Shown: piece by piece, positions 11,282 to 22,400 of the stretch | Position numbering within the stretch: position 1 is the stretch's first letter | How the letters are laid out: the number at the start of each line of letters is the position of its first letter | Assembly: GCA_945643635.1 (NCBI GenBank) | Contig: CALZFC010000032.1 | Span: 2,214,501 to 2,278,500, forward strand | Direction of reading: 5' to 3' | DNA length: 64,000 nt | Origin: Allodiplogaster sudhausi | Taxonomy: Eukaryota; Nematoda; Chromadorea; Rhabditida; Diplogasteridae | Notes under the pieces: model-generated | Database searches by the model: none | Seen by the model: the letters and a program-made list of their open reading frames with translations, nothing else | What the model was told of the DNA's origin: nothing | Made by a program: the position numbers and the translations under genes

Positions 11282-12310
11282 ATGTTCTAGAAGTTGCCGA
11301 ATTTGGCTCCAAGAAGAGGAATTTTCTAGAAAATTCCGGAAGGGGCCGACGTCTGCCCCCGGTAGTTGGAACATCCCAGAAGGTTAAGAAGGGGGTGAGT
11401 TTGGCTCCGATACGTGGAATTTTCGAGAACATTCTGAAAGGGGCCAATGTCTGCCCCCGATACTGAGATCATTCCAGAAGGTTCCAGGAGAGACCAAATT
11501 TTCCAGAACATTCCATAAGGGGCCAACGATAGACCCCGGTCCTTGGAACGTTTCAGAAGCTTCCAGAAGGGGCCGAGTTTGGCCCCGGGACGTGGAATTT
11601 TCCAGAACATTCCGGAAGTTGCCAACGTCTGCCCCCGAAACTGAGAGCATTCCAGAAGGTTCCAGAATGGACCAAGTTTCCAGAACATTCCGGAAGGGGC
11701 CAACGTGTGCCCCCAATACTGATGGTGAGAGCATTCCCGGGGTTCCAGAAGGGGCCGAGTTTGGCCCCGGAAGTTGGAATTTTCCAGAACATTCCGGGAG
11801 TGGCCAAGGTCTGCCCCCGGTAATTGGAACATTCCAGAAGGTTCCAGAAGGGGCCGAGTTTGACCCCGGGACGAGGAATATTCCTGAACATTCCGGAAGG
11901 GGACAACTTCTGCCCCCGCTTGGAATATTCCAGAAGGTTCCAAGCGGGGCCGAGTATGGCTCTGGAACGTAGAATTTTCCAGAACATTCCGGAAGTGGCC
12001 AAAGTTTGCTCCCGATACTGAGAGCATCCCCCGAGGGTTCCAGAAGGACCCGAATTTGACCCCGGGACGAGGGTACAACTTCTGCCCCGATACTGGGAAC
12101 ATTCCAGAAGGTTCCAGAACGGATAAAGTTCTCCACAACATTCCGTTAGGGACCAACGCCCGTCCCTGTCCATGGAACTCGAGACATGGAATTGTCTAGC
12201 ACATTCCGGAATATGTCAACGACTGCCCCGTCATTGGAACATTCCAGAAGGTTCTAAAAGAGGCCGAGTTCTGCTCTGGGATGTGGAATTATCCACATCA
12301 TTTGGGAGGA
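11282..12310. repeat. Satellite array carrying dense heat-shock-element-like sites
   Basis: About ten copies of a ~99-bp repeat, each made of two related ~49-bp half-units. One half reads GAGTTTGGCCCCGGGACGTG, the other AACGTCTGCCCCCGGTA; both then continue into alternating GAA/TTC triplets spaced by 2 bp. Perfect five-triplet runs occur at 11319-11341 (GAAttTTCtaGAAaaTTC then cgGAA), 11595-11617 and 11827-11849, and most other half-units keep three or four triplets. Alternating nGAAn/nTTCn is the established binding site of heat shock factor trimers. Whether HSF binds here is inference. The long minus-strand open frames through this block are periodicity artefacts. A looser site continues near 12449-12471. 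Confidence 0.9.
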
Positions 12311-12760
12311 TCTCAGAGCAACATTTCGAAATGAGCAACGTCTACCGCACGCAAATATTCTTGCTTCTTCGTGTTCTTCTTAATCCTTACAGACAACCCT
12401 TTTCGTCAATTTTAAGCGATAGCCTCCTGCAACTTTTCAGAAGAGTGCCTGGAATTTTCCTGAAGCTTCCGGCTTTATCCTACTTCTCCCCCACTAAAAT
12501 CTGGAATACCCGACTTCTGGGCAAATGCACCTCTCTATAACTTTCAAAAAAGGCAGAAGTACTGAATATTAGGAAGAGTGGTGAGTTTTGCCCCCGGCCT
12601 AGGTATCTTTTCATAAAACCAGTCTTTTACAATTGGAATGTGCGTTGCTAGCTGCATTCATATAACTTCGCTCATTAGCAAACATATATATGTCTCCCGA
12701 GTTAACACAACTAAAATGATGTGCTGTAGTAAACTAAGAAGTGTCATCGAAAGAAAAGTT
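12311..12760. other. Flank of the satellite
   Basis: Degenerate satellite-like words (GGAATTTTCCTGAAGCTTCC near 12450) fade into unique sequence. No exon is supported. Confidence 0.5.
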
Positions 12761-12765
12761 AGATT

Positions 12766-12836
12766 GCGAGGCCGCGAAGCGGCCGAGCAACCAGCCAGTG
12801 AAGCGCGCGCGAAGCGCGCGCGAACCGGCTGGTCTA
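12766..12836. repeat. GC-rich double hairpin with GCGAAGC cores
   Basis: Two adjacent inverted repeats: GGCCGCGAAGCGGCC (near 12771) and, nested within CCAGCC..GGCTGG, CGCGCGCGAAGCGCGCGCG (near 12804). Both have GAA triloops closed by C-G, and the GCGAAGC heptamer is known to form an exceptionally stable DNA mini-hairpin. The block is sharply GC-rich within AT-rich DNA. Confidence 0.75.
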
Positions 12837-12961
12837 ATAATAAATTCACAGTCCATTAAATCTTACGTTTAATCAAAAAGTTTCAAAATTCTTCTAATGA
12901 AACGAATTCATAGAGTACACAGATTGATCATTTGTCGATCAATTAATTTATTAATTGTTTT

Positions 12962-13692
12962 CTGTCAGTGACAGAGTGAAACGAAAATGTTTGCAACATT
13001 CAATAATTATATTATATGATGATCATGCTTGAAATATGTAGCAAAATATCCATTCAGTCGCACTTAACAATCAATCTCTATATGCGAGATGCACCTCCGA
13101 CGAAACAAGTGGAATGGATTAGGGGAGAACATAAAGTTTCGATCGGAAACAAAACCGCCATTTCCTAATTCTGCACAACTGGATTATTTTTTTTTCCAGA
13201 AAGGAACGGAAATGTTTGTATGTAATACAATCATTATTAAGTACATATGTATGCATCTACAAATAACAGTTGAAAAAAATTAATGTGTATTGCTCTCTAT
13301 CTCTCTCTGTCTCTCTCTCTCTCTCTCGCTCTCTTTCACTGTCTCCTCCCACTCTCTCTCTCTCTCTCGCTACCTTTCATTGTATCTCACCGCCTTTGTC
13401 TCTCTGTTTTACTCTCTGTCTCGCTCTGTCTCTGTCTGTCTCTCTCTCTCATTCCGTTCCCATGCTCTCTTCAATGTTAGAGACAAAGAGGAAGAGAAAG
13501 AGAAAAGATCGAGAGAAAAAGAGAGAGGGAGAGAGAATGCGAATGACAATCTGTGGCGTATTGGCTATTGGCCCAAGCGTACAATAATCGAGGTTTCCTG
13601 TCGATCTCACCAATAGTCCACCGATTTAACAGTATCCTCCACATATATCTTGCAAATTTTAAAGACTTATTTTATATTTCTTCATACTTTGA
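12962..13692 (-). repeat. Right copy of the ~0.7-kb inverted repeat pair
   Basis: Inverted partner of 9391-10102; the two face each other across about 2.9 kb that includes the heat-shock-element satellite. A CT tract occupies 13291-13450. A partial third copy of its distal part (the CTATTGGCCCAAGC / ACAATA words) occurs near 39285-39350. Confidence 0.85.
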
Positions 13693-14306
13693 TAACTTGA
13701 ACGGGAATTATTAAGGAAATGCCACTGCTTCCAACGACCCATCAAATTAGAAGGATAAGCATTTGAAATTTCCAACGGCATGAAACCCGTCACTTCCTAA
13801 TTCTGCACAATTGGTGCGATTTTTCAACAAAAATTGTAAAAATGCTTTAAAATAAATACGCTAATTGATAAGAATATCATGCAAAATAATAACACTCTTT
13901 AGCAATTCGACAAAAATAATTCACGAAAGGAATAGTTGAAAAATATGTAAGTGACCTTTTTTACTCGCTCTTTTCCGTTCAGTTTTCCATCTCTCCCTTT
14001 CTCTCCATTCTCTCTCCCTCTCTCGCTCTTCCATTTGGCTCTACATCTCTCTCTCACTCACTCGATCTCTCATTTTCTCACTCACTCTCACTCTCTCTCT
14101 CTCTCTCTCTCTCTCTGATAAGTAATGGTAATAATATAAAACATCTATCGGGATATAGGTAAATATGTAATATGTATATGAAAGACCACAAAAAAGTTTC
14201 ACTTTCAAGTCCATGCACTTGAAAGAGCAAGTTTCGAATCAAATTCGGATTGGTGTGGTAGTGCAAACACGTGATGTTGCAGTAACTACGGGAACATTTG
14301 TTGCAA
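13693..14306. other. Repeat-derived stretch
   Basis: One dispersed-repeat copy (13740-13835) and CT-rich DNA with a (CT)n run ending near 14116. Nothing coding is supported. Confidence 0.6.
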
Positions 14307-14540
14307 TCACGCGGGAAGGCTTACAAATCCAGTGGCATGGACAAGGACAGCACTTATTGCTAGAATGACGACGTTTCTCTTGCGCTTCTTGACAAGCTCG
14401 CGGAGGAAGAGCACGCAGCTCGTGTCGTTGCCGTCCTCATCAGCCTGTATGAGTGCGGAGAGAGGAAGTTTTGTCATCCGATTGATCAGCTGTTGAAGAG
14501 TACGGTTCCATGATCTTTGGTCAAATGATTTTTGGACCAA
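14307..14540 (-). CDS. Weak open frame, unknown
   Basis: A minus-strand frame of about 77 codons contains TKLPLSALIQADEDGNDTS and a basic then hydrophobic segment (RELVKKRKRNVVILAISAVL). It could be a membrane-proximal exon, since a basic stretch followed by a hydrophobic run is typical, but no matched splice sites or homology could be assigned. Just outside its 5' end, 14510-14580 holds four copies of a ~16-bp GGACCAAAGATCATT-like unit, partly palindromic. Confidence 0.25.
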   Translation of the reverse strand: MVQKSFDQRSWNRTLQQLINRMTKLPLSALIQADEDGNDTSCVLFLRELVKKRKRNVVILAISAVLVHATGFVSLPA

Positions 14541-15065
14541 AGATCATTGGACCAAAAATCATTGGACTAAAAATCATTTATAATTTGGCATTTCATAATT
14601 TACATGAGTAACGATGTAGACTCACGACACTGAAGATTGATTTTTTTTAAAGAAAACGTTGCAAAATGAGAATAGCGTGAGAAACAGAAGGAAGTGTGCA
14701 AATTATGGGTGAGAAGGAATTAAAAGTGCAATAATTCACATTCTTCGTAAATTTTTATCGATATAACCTTCATTCAAATTCGGTATAAAATGTAATCGTT
14801 TCGGATAGAAATCATTCCATCATAGCTATCGGCTAGAGTGAGGTCGACTGCTGCGCCGGTCTCTTTCTGAACCACACTCTCCATTTTCCTCTTCCCATCC
14901 CATGCTTCTCAAAACAGCGCTCCTCTTCTTCTTCTGCCCGCCTCTCCGTGCGGTTAGTAGAAACTTTCAGAAAGCTTCTTGAGACATTTAAACGATCTGA
15001 TAAACACTGACAAAATTTTCTCAAACTTTGTTGGCGCTCGATTATGCGATTCTTATTGTTTTCAG

Positions 15066-18000
15066 CAGCAACCCTTCGTTTGTTATGATGGAAGAGGAGG
15101 CACTTATAAATGCTTTGACGGATGCTACTATACTGTCTACTTCAACTCAACAGAAGGGTTAAAGCGCGATCCGGGATACTGTTTGATTGCTGGGCTACCA
15201 ACGAACTGCGCACTCGACCCGCATAACGGAAAATATCTCCTTTGTCCTTGTTTTTATGATATGTGTAACTCCAAACCGAACCATCGAACATCAGATTACA
15301 TCGAGTTGAAGAAGCTGTGGCTGAAGAGATACAAGGTTTTAATAAACTCATTTTAAATGATTTTTTTTAAATGTTAGACTGCGCTGGCTAGATATCGCGT
15401 TCTAAAATATCTTTCATGCGCTCTGTAATGGTAGACACTTTTGAAGGAACTGACAGCTTCGACTACTGCGACTACGTTTCCAACAACTGCGCTACGTACT
15501 CAAACTTAGCCAAGCACTCAAGCCACGCCAATTATTGAAACCACGTCAAACACTGACAATGAAAACACGCCATATACTGAAACCACGCCAAATACTGAAA
15601 CCACGCCAAACACCGAAACCACGCCAAACACTGATAATGAAAACATGTCAAAGACTGAAACCACGCAAAACACTGAAACGACGCCATTCACTGAAACCAC
15701 GCCGAGCACTCAAAAGATGCCTGCTGGTTCATCGACGGTAGAGTCACCGACAACCTCTCCGCACCAGACAATGTCGAAGTCTAGCTCTGGCCAACCGCAT
15801 GCACTTACTGTTAGCATCTATCGAGATCTTCATCGTCTCAATTAATATACATAAGTTTCACTTCCCGATCATTATAGATGGTCACTTTAGGAGTCACTGA
15901 CCGTTGTGATCGTCTGTTTTGCCCTTCTCGCCGCCGCCTTCGTTATTCTCTTCGTTATTGTCCTGGGTACGGTAGGTTTTTAAGCTAACCGCCGAAATGA
16001 ATTCGAATGATTTCCTTGTGTCACATCAGTGCTGTGGTACCTGAAAATTCGTCGCAAGAAACTTCACGTGCTCGTCCTCTATTCCCCGGCTCCGCCCAAG
16101 CCAGCTGAGAAGTCCATGCAAGGCAGTCGAATTCAATGTGTATATTTAATTATTTATGTTAATTTAATTTATTTTTCGTAAAGAAGATTTTTTTATTTTA
16201 ATTTTATTTTATAACATCGTAAAAAAGGAAATTGCTTCTAGGCCCGAAATCACATGGCGGCAAAAGCAATTCTGCGGTAAGAGACGAATTTTTGAAAGAT
16301 TTATTTAAATACTTTTCATGTATTTTAGCTGTTTTTATATCATTTTCATATGGGAATCTACAGGTCGCCGACTCCACCAATCAAAGTCAGATGGCATCAA
16401 CCAAACGGACTACGATTGCTGGTTCTCTTCCGAAGGATCCACAGAAAGGACTACGTCTTGGCAACTCTTGGATTGTACTTTCCTTTACTGAAGACTGACA
16501 ATGAGTTGGCAACTCAATTTGTGTTAAGAGAGCATGTCAGTATTCTTCGATCATGGCCTGCCCTAGGAATTTTTTTTTGAGTTTGTTCACCAAAATTGGA
16601 TACAGTATACAATTCGACGTCGCCAACAAAATAGGCTATATTTCAAACTTGAAAAAAATTTTCTGTGCGGGACCCGGTGCACCAATGTTTAAAATTTCAC
16701 TTGTCATAACTCGCTTAAAATACATTATTAGACAACCACCCAGGTATCATTGGATAGCATTTTTAAGGGGCTTTAATTTTCATGTTGATGATATGTTCAT
16801 AAAATTTCATTTTGGCCCTAAAATACGGCCCTGAATGTTTTCGAGGGCGGTTTTTGGCCAACTTAAGTATTTTATGCTCATTTCTACAAAACGGCACCTA
16901 CATGTTCTTAAAGCGCTTGAAATTTGCTACAATATATGTCTCTTTTAAAGATTTGAAGGTCCCGGACTATGGTTCCCAAACGCTTGAACATGATCCTGGG
17001 TAAACTGTAACACCGTGCAAGCGCATTCTTCTATCCATAACTGCGCATAATGTCAATATTACAAAATCGTAAGTATATCATCTAAGAGATCTCACGGAGA
17101 TCTTCAAATGTTACATACACTATTTTATTGAACAGTTTCAACTTATATGGGAAATTTCGTTATGTACAATTATAAGGCTTAAAAAACTACTTTAATAAGA
17201 TTTTCGCCTGTCGAAACATACATCATAAGAACGAGGATGAAATTTGGTACAAGATGAACCCCTTTAAATGGAATTCCATGCATACGATCTTTTGTTATAA
17301 ATCATAAAAGTAGTGCCAGTAGCGGCGCTGTCATTTCGCCCAAGAATTCACATTTTAGGTTATTCGAATTAGAATATTCCAAATTCGAATTAGAATATTC
17401 CAATCCTTTTTTCTACAGTTTTTCCATAAGGCCTTGTTATCCTACTCTCTTATGGCTTATAACAAAAGATCGTATGCATGGAATTCCATTGAAAGGGGTT
17501 CATCTTGTACCAAATTTCATCCTCTTTCTTATGATGTATGTTTCGACAGGCGAAAATGTTTTTTAAAGTAGTTTTTTAAGCCTTCTAATTGTACATTACG
17601 AAATTTCCCATATAAGTTGAAACTTTTCAATAACATAATGTATGAAACATTTGAAGATCTCCGTGAGAGCTCTTAGATGATATACTTACGATTTTGTAAT
17701 ATTAACATTGAGCGCAGTTATGGATCGAAGAATGCGCTTACACGGTGTTACAGTTTACACTGTATCATATTCAAGCGTTTTTGAACCATAGTCCGGGACC
17801 TTCAATTTCTTTGAAAGACACATATGTTGTAGCAAATTTAACGCACTTTACGTCTATGTAGGAGCGGTTGTGTGGAAATGAGCATAAAATACTTAATTTG
17901 GCGAAAAACTGCATTAGAAAATATTCAGGGCCGTATTTTAGGGCCAAAATGAAATTTAATGAAAACATCATCAACATGAAAATAAAGCCCCTTAAAAAAT

Positions 18001-18848
18001 CTATTCAATGATACCTCGATGGTTATCTAATAATGTGTTTTAAGCGAGTTATGACAAGTGAAAATTTAAAAATTGGTACGCCGGGTTCCGCACGGAAAAA
18101 TTTTTTCAAGTTTGAAATATAGCCTATTTTGTTGGCCACGTCGAGTTGTATACTGTACCCAATTTTGGTGAACAAACTCGAAAAAAAATTCCTAGGGCAG
18201 GTCATAATAGGGCCCTGCTCGAGTCTTATGGACATCCTGTCTTAAAAGAGGACGATCGCCAAAAATATTATATCTGCTATTTCGAATTACCGCATTTACC
18301 GTGGGAGTAGGCAGTGCCATACTAAAACCAACAACGTAAAAATAGGACACTTTGGGACGCCGTTATTATAAAACTTTTAAATAGTAATATATGCGCTTTA
18401 TCTTTATCTTTATTCCTAGACAACGACAACACGCTCCACCGATACAACGGACAAGACGGTTAGCCTCGTAATGCGATTTCTACTTTGATTGTTTATTAAA
18501 TATTTCATGCCCTCTATATCATTTTAACTTTAACAATTTTTTAAGGACTGGACAACGACGACCACACGGTCTGAGGAGTCTATGAATATGTCTGAAAAGA
18601 AGCAGAAGGTAGAGTTTGAGGCTTCCTTCCTCAAGCCTTCTGTTCTTGCTCATTGACCGTAGATTTTGGCGATGCATTTAACCTTATTTTCATTAAAGAG
18701 AAAGAAACCACCAAAGAAGAGCGCGAAGAAGAGGAAGAGAAATGAGCAGAAGAAGAAAGTGGAAAAGTCTCTACAGAACGGAAACTACATTGCACCTGCG
18801 AAGAAAGAGAAAAAGGTTCTTGCTATTCAAAAGATTCTTGTTAGTTAA
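15066..18848 (+). CDS. ET/Ly6-like, Thr-rich single-pass membrane protein (5' end missing)
   Basis: Nine phase-consistent exons: 15066-15335, 15510-15809, 15891-15975, 16030-16122, 16242-16276, 16364-16474, 18420-18458, 18546-18608, 18699-18848 (381 residues without the unseen signal-peptide exon). Exon 1 carries a cysteine module ending LLCPCFYDMCN, the C-x-C..CN ending of nematode ET/Ly6-like ectodomains. Exon 2 is a mucin-like stretch of ETTPNT repeats. Exon 3 is the membrane span (VVIVCFALLAAAFVILFVIV). The cytosolic part is basic, with a Lys-rich last exon ending KKVLAIQKILVS. Exon 2 needs the acceptor ACTTAG at 15504-15509. The more obvious acceptor before 15446, used in the paralogue at 55-57 kb, would read an in-frame TAG at 15507. 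The end of exon 4 could be a GC donor at 16123 or a GT donor 3 bp later. The intron between exons 6 and 7 contains a large palindromic element. The role is probably a cell-surface protein; its function is unknown. Confidence 0.6.
16550..18209. mobile_element. 1.66-kb near-palindromic foldback element, copy A
   Basis: The left arm (16550-17312) and right arm (17447-18209), each about 760 bp, are inverted copies of each other around a 130-bp spacer containing a doubled TTCGAATTAGAATATTCCAA word. The outer ends are CATGGCCTGCCCTAGGAATT and the reverse equivalent AATTCCTAGGGCAGGTCAT. The arms have diverged by substitutions but remain collinear. No transposase is encoded; the short open frames in the arms are not conserved in phase. 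It sits inside an intron of the ET/Thr-rich gene. Confidence 0.85.
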
Positions 18849-19433
18849 TCAACTGCACTTGGTTTCTTTTGAATTGTTATTTACAATTTTAACTAATTAT
18901 TTGTTCTTTAATATTTTATAATTTTGAGAAATATGTAAATATTAAGTAGAAGATAATAAATTTAAATACGGATGACGTCATTTATTTAAAATATGTTATA
19001 ATTTGATTCAGCGACCAGAGGACACTCAGAAGTAGGGATAGAACTGCTTCTCAGCTTTCTTTCTGCCGTCCTTTCTTTGTCTGTCCTCACCTGATCACTT
19101 CGATGGATAAAGAATGTAAAACATCAAATGTCTTTTCTAGCAGCCCCACAAAAAAAACAATAAAAATCATTGGCGGTGTAATGAATAAGATCTTGAAAGT
19201 TTACTATCATTAGTGAGTGCCTATGCATAAGGGCAAAAAGAAATGCTCATTTTGGAGATTTGATCTAAAGCCATACAGATAATTTAATGAAGTTTTTACT
19301 TACTGCTTAACAATTGTACGACTTATGAACATATGCACGCTATTCCTGTACTTCCGCTCTCAAGACATGTGTTGAAGCGATTTTCCCGACAAACCTCTCC
19401 ACGATACCGCTGTGCGAGTTACACTTGCTTAAT
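18849..19433. other. 3' flank of the plus-strand gene and intergenic DNA
   Basis: 18960-19140 is a block (TGACGTCAT...TTTCTGCCGTCCTTTCTTTG) that recurs in inverted orientation at 45110-45270 and 54840-55000, that is, downstream of other members of the same gene family. 19150-19330 resembles 25745-25920. Confidence 0.6.
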
Positions 19434-22400
19434 TTATTTAGGCAAGCTCATTGAAAAGTCATGCATCTTCATAATGTTCCGATTTCTGCAACTGTCTACA
19501 TTTGCTGGCGTCGCACATGAAGTCGGAAGAAAGTCTTTCGGATTGAGTTCGAGAAGAGAATGAGGAACCTGCATTCCAATGCGTAATAACTGTAAGAGGT
19601 TGCATATAATTAACCAGAACGGCATAACGCAGGCTGCTGAAAAGGCTAGCGGAGATGCGATAAAGATGTTGCCAAACCGCAAGGTTTGGTTCGTTGGGTT
19701 GGACCTGGAGTAGATCTGAAAGAATTCATTCAAGCTCTGCAAATCCATCACAATTCACGAAGCGAACCTGCGTTCCCAGGTACAAAAGTTGTGCTATGAA
19801 GCTTGAAGCGGACATGACTATGATTCCGTGCTCGAGATTCGTCTTTACCGGAGCTCTTCTTGGCCCATCCAGGAAATTTGTGTGAAAGTAACAAAATATA
19901 TTCTTACAAAATTCGCAAAAAAAATATTTTCCGATATTAAAAAAGATCCACAAACTTGTCGATTACGTTTCTCCCTTACTGAGATCGTGAGCAAGAACAG
20001 ATTCAACGTCAGAGTTACAATATTAAGGACAGCAAGATACGCCGTTTCCAGCATGTCTAGGAACTGTAAAACATTTTACTTTTAATGTAATAGATATCAT
20101 ACATAAAAAAAGGATTTTTAACCGCTTTTGCAGTATAGTGAGCGAAAAGATGGGGGGTAAGGTCAGGAGAATTTAAATAATACATATTTAAAATCGCGCG
20201 AAACTCGACCATTTTGAATATTCCGAATAATATTGTCAGATATACCGTAGCTCATCCGTATTTAGGCGCAAATTCAGGATTGACTTTTTGTCTCTTTAAT
20301 ATATATTCGAATTCTATGTACGAACACGATTCGTTGCGTCGTCAATGGCTAAATTCTTGACAGGAAGGCAGAGGCGTTCGCCGTTCTGTTGTTCGCTGCA
20401 GAAGTACGTGTAGGAGACGAAGCCGAATGAGAAGCAGAAGGGCAGAGGCAGCAGTAGGAGCGCGACGACGGAGACTTGGAAGAGTTGTGCGCTTTGCTGA
20501 TGGTGAATGTTGTCTTTTTCATTCATAATGAGATACACTTAAAGGAAGTCTCAGGCGAATGTTTGGAGAAGCAATTAAAAATAGGCATTTGAAGTGTCCC
20601 GCACAAAAGGGCTCTACATCCTTCAATCTCAGTGCTGCTGCTCTTTGCTCTCTCTCTCTCTCGCGCGCGATTCGCGCGGCCACGGCCGCGACGCTGTTGA
20701 TTTCTCAAAAGTTTTTGAATATGGCAGGAATTTCGAATTTCAGTTCTAACTAGAGAGTTCAAAGGATGTGAGGGATAGAGAATACACCGTAATCCCCCTG
20801 TTAAGACTGCCTCTCTGTAAGAGTCGAGCATGCGCTTAAGGCAGCCTGCACTTTGGAACCTAGATAGAAAGAAAGAGCGTTAAATTTGCTACAAAATAAC
20901 TATCATTCAAGAAAAATTAAAGCGTACGATGTTTTCGATATCAGGCGAAAAATGCGCGCGAGTCGGTCAAAATGGCGCTTTTTGGTCGCCGAGTCACAGT
21001 GCAAGCGCATTCATTGATCCATAACTACGCTCAATATTAATCGTTCAAAAACGTAAGTATATCACCTTAGAGCTCTCACGGAGATCTTCAAATGTTACAT
21101 ACATACTGTTATTGAAAAGTTTGGATTTATATGGGAAATTTCGTTCTGTATAATTAGAAGGCTTAAAAAACTACTTCAAAAACGTTTCCACATGCCGAAT
21201 CGTACATCAAAGAAAGAGGATGAAATTTGGTACAAGCTGAACCCCTTTAAATGAAATTCCATGCGTACGATCCTTTGTTATAAGCCATAAGATTAGGATT
21301 ATAACGCCTCAAGGAAAAGGTGTACAAAAAAAGAATGGAATATTCCAATTCGAATAAACTAAACTATGAATACTTGGGCGAAATGACAGCGACGCTACTG
21401 GCCCTCCTCTTATGGCTTATAACAAAGGATCGTACGCATGGAATTTCATTTAAAGGGGTTCAGCTTGTACCAAATTTCATCCTCTTTCTTATGATGTATG
21501 ATTGGGCATGTGGAATTGTTTCTCTGAAGTAGTTTTTTAAGCCATTTTATTATACAGAACGAAATTTCCCATATAAATACAAACTTTTCAATAAAAGTAT
21601 GTATGTAACATTTGAAGATCTCCGTGAGAGCTCTAAGGTGATATACTTACGATTTTGAACGATTAAGATTGAGCGTAGTTATGGATCAATGAATGCGCTT
21701 GCACTGTGACTCGGCGACCAAAAATTCGCCATTTTGACCGACTCGCTCGCATTTTTTGCCTGATAGCGAAAACATAGTACGCTTTAATTTTTCTTGAATG
21801 ATAGTTATTTTGTAGCAAATTTAACGCTCTTTCTTTCTATCTAGGTTCCAGAGTGTGGAAATGCCATAAAGTGGAATGCTAATTCCTCAAATTGTTTAAA
21901 GCCAATTTTCTTGACCAAAATGAAATCTAAACAAAACATGTTCCTAGATGAAATTTGAAGCGCTTTCGAAATGCTATTGAATGATATGTAAATGGTTTCA
22001 CAAAACAGGTTTTGGATGAATTTATGGCTCAATGAATTTGCAGGGTTCCGGTAGTGTATCCCGAAGGGAAAAATCGGATGATGATGAAATTAGGCTCATT
22101 AAATAGAGCGTGTCGAGATGTATAAGAAAAATGTTTTCTGTTAACGAATTCGAAAACAATTTTCCCGGGGCAGGCCGTGCGAAGCTTACTGACATGCTCT
22201 CTAAAAATGTTAATTTTCTCAGGGCAGAAAAATTCTTTTGTGACTTCGGAGCACTCGCAATCGAAGTTTCTAGCTCAACAAAAAAATTATTTATTCGCCG
22301 GAGACCTCCTTTAATATTTTACTAACGATAATTGTAATCAATACAATCTCAACAATAACACAATCAGTCAACTTTGAAAGAATTAGAAAAAAAATCGAGT

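Larger units (their letters stand above)
680..13835. repeat. Dispersed repeat family (17 copies in window; most here)
   Basis: A degenerate ~120-bp module recurs, recognisable by GAAGTTTCGATCGGCAT, then AAAACCGCCATTTCC, then a TTCTGCACAATTGGTGGC-like block and CAGCAACGAATGGAAATG. Forward copies lie near 680-835, 1690-1810, 2060-2190, 3745-3865, 4700-4820, 8110-8175, 8290-8405, 10975-11090, 13095-13220 and 13740-13835. Inverted copies lie near 8770-8870, 9175-9265, 9840-9965, 10085-10205 and 10615-10725. Many are joined to a second module reading GAACGAAAATGTTTCCAATAT plus an ATTATATGATGATAATGC tail, and to a CT or GA tract with flanking GAAGAGAC/GATCCACAG words. This looks like an old non-autonomous transposon, but I could not define termini or target duplications. 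Two more copies are at 39.5-40.05 kb. Confidence 0.8.

Noticed and set aside
11326..12173. Three long minus-strand frames of 200-276 codons through the satellite
   Set aside because: Periodicity of the ~99-bp repeat keeps stops away in several frames at once. There are no splice sites, signal or family motifs, and the regulatory-site pattern explains the conservation better.
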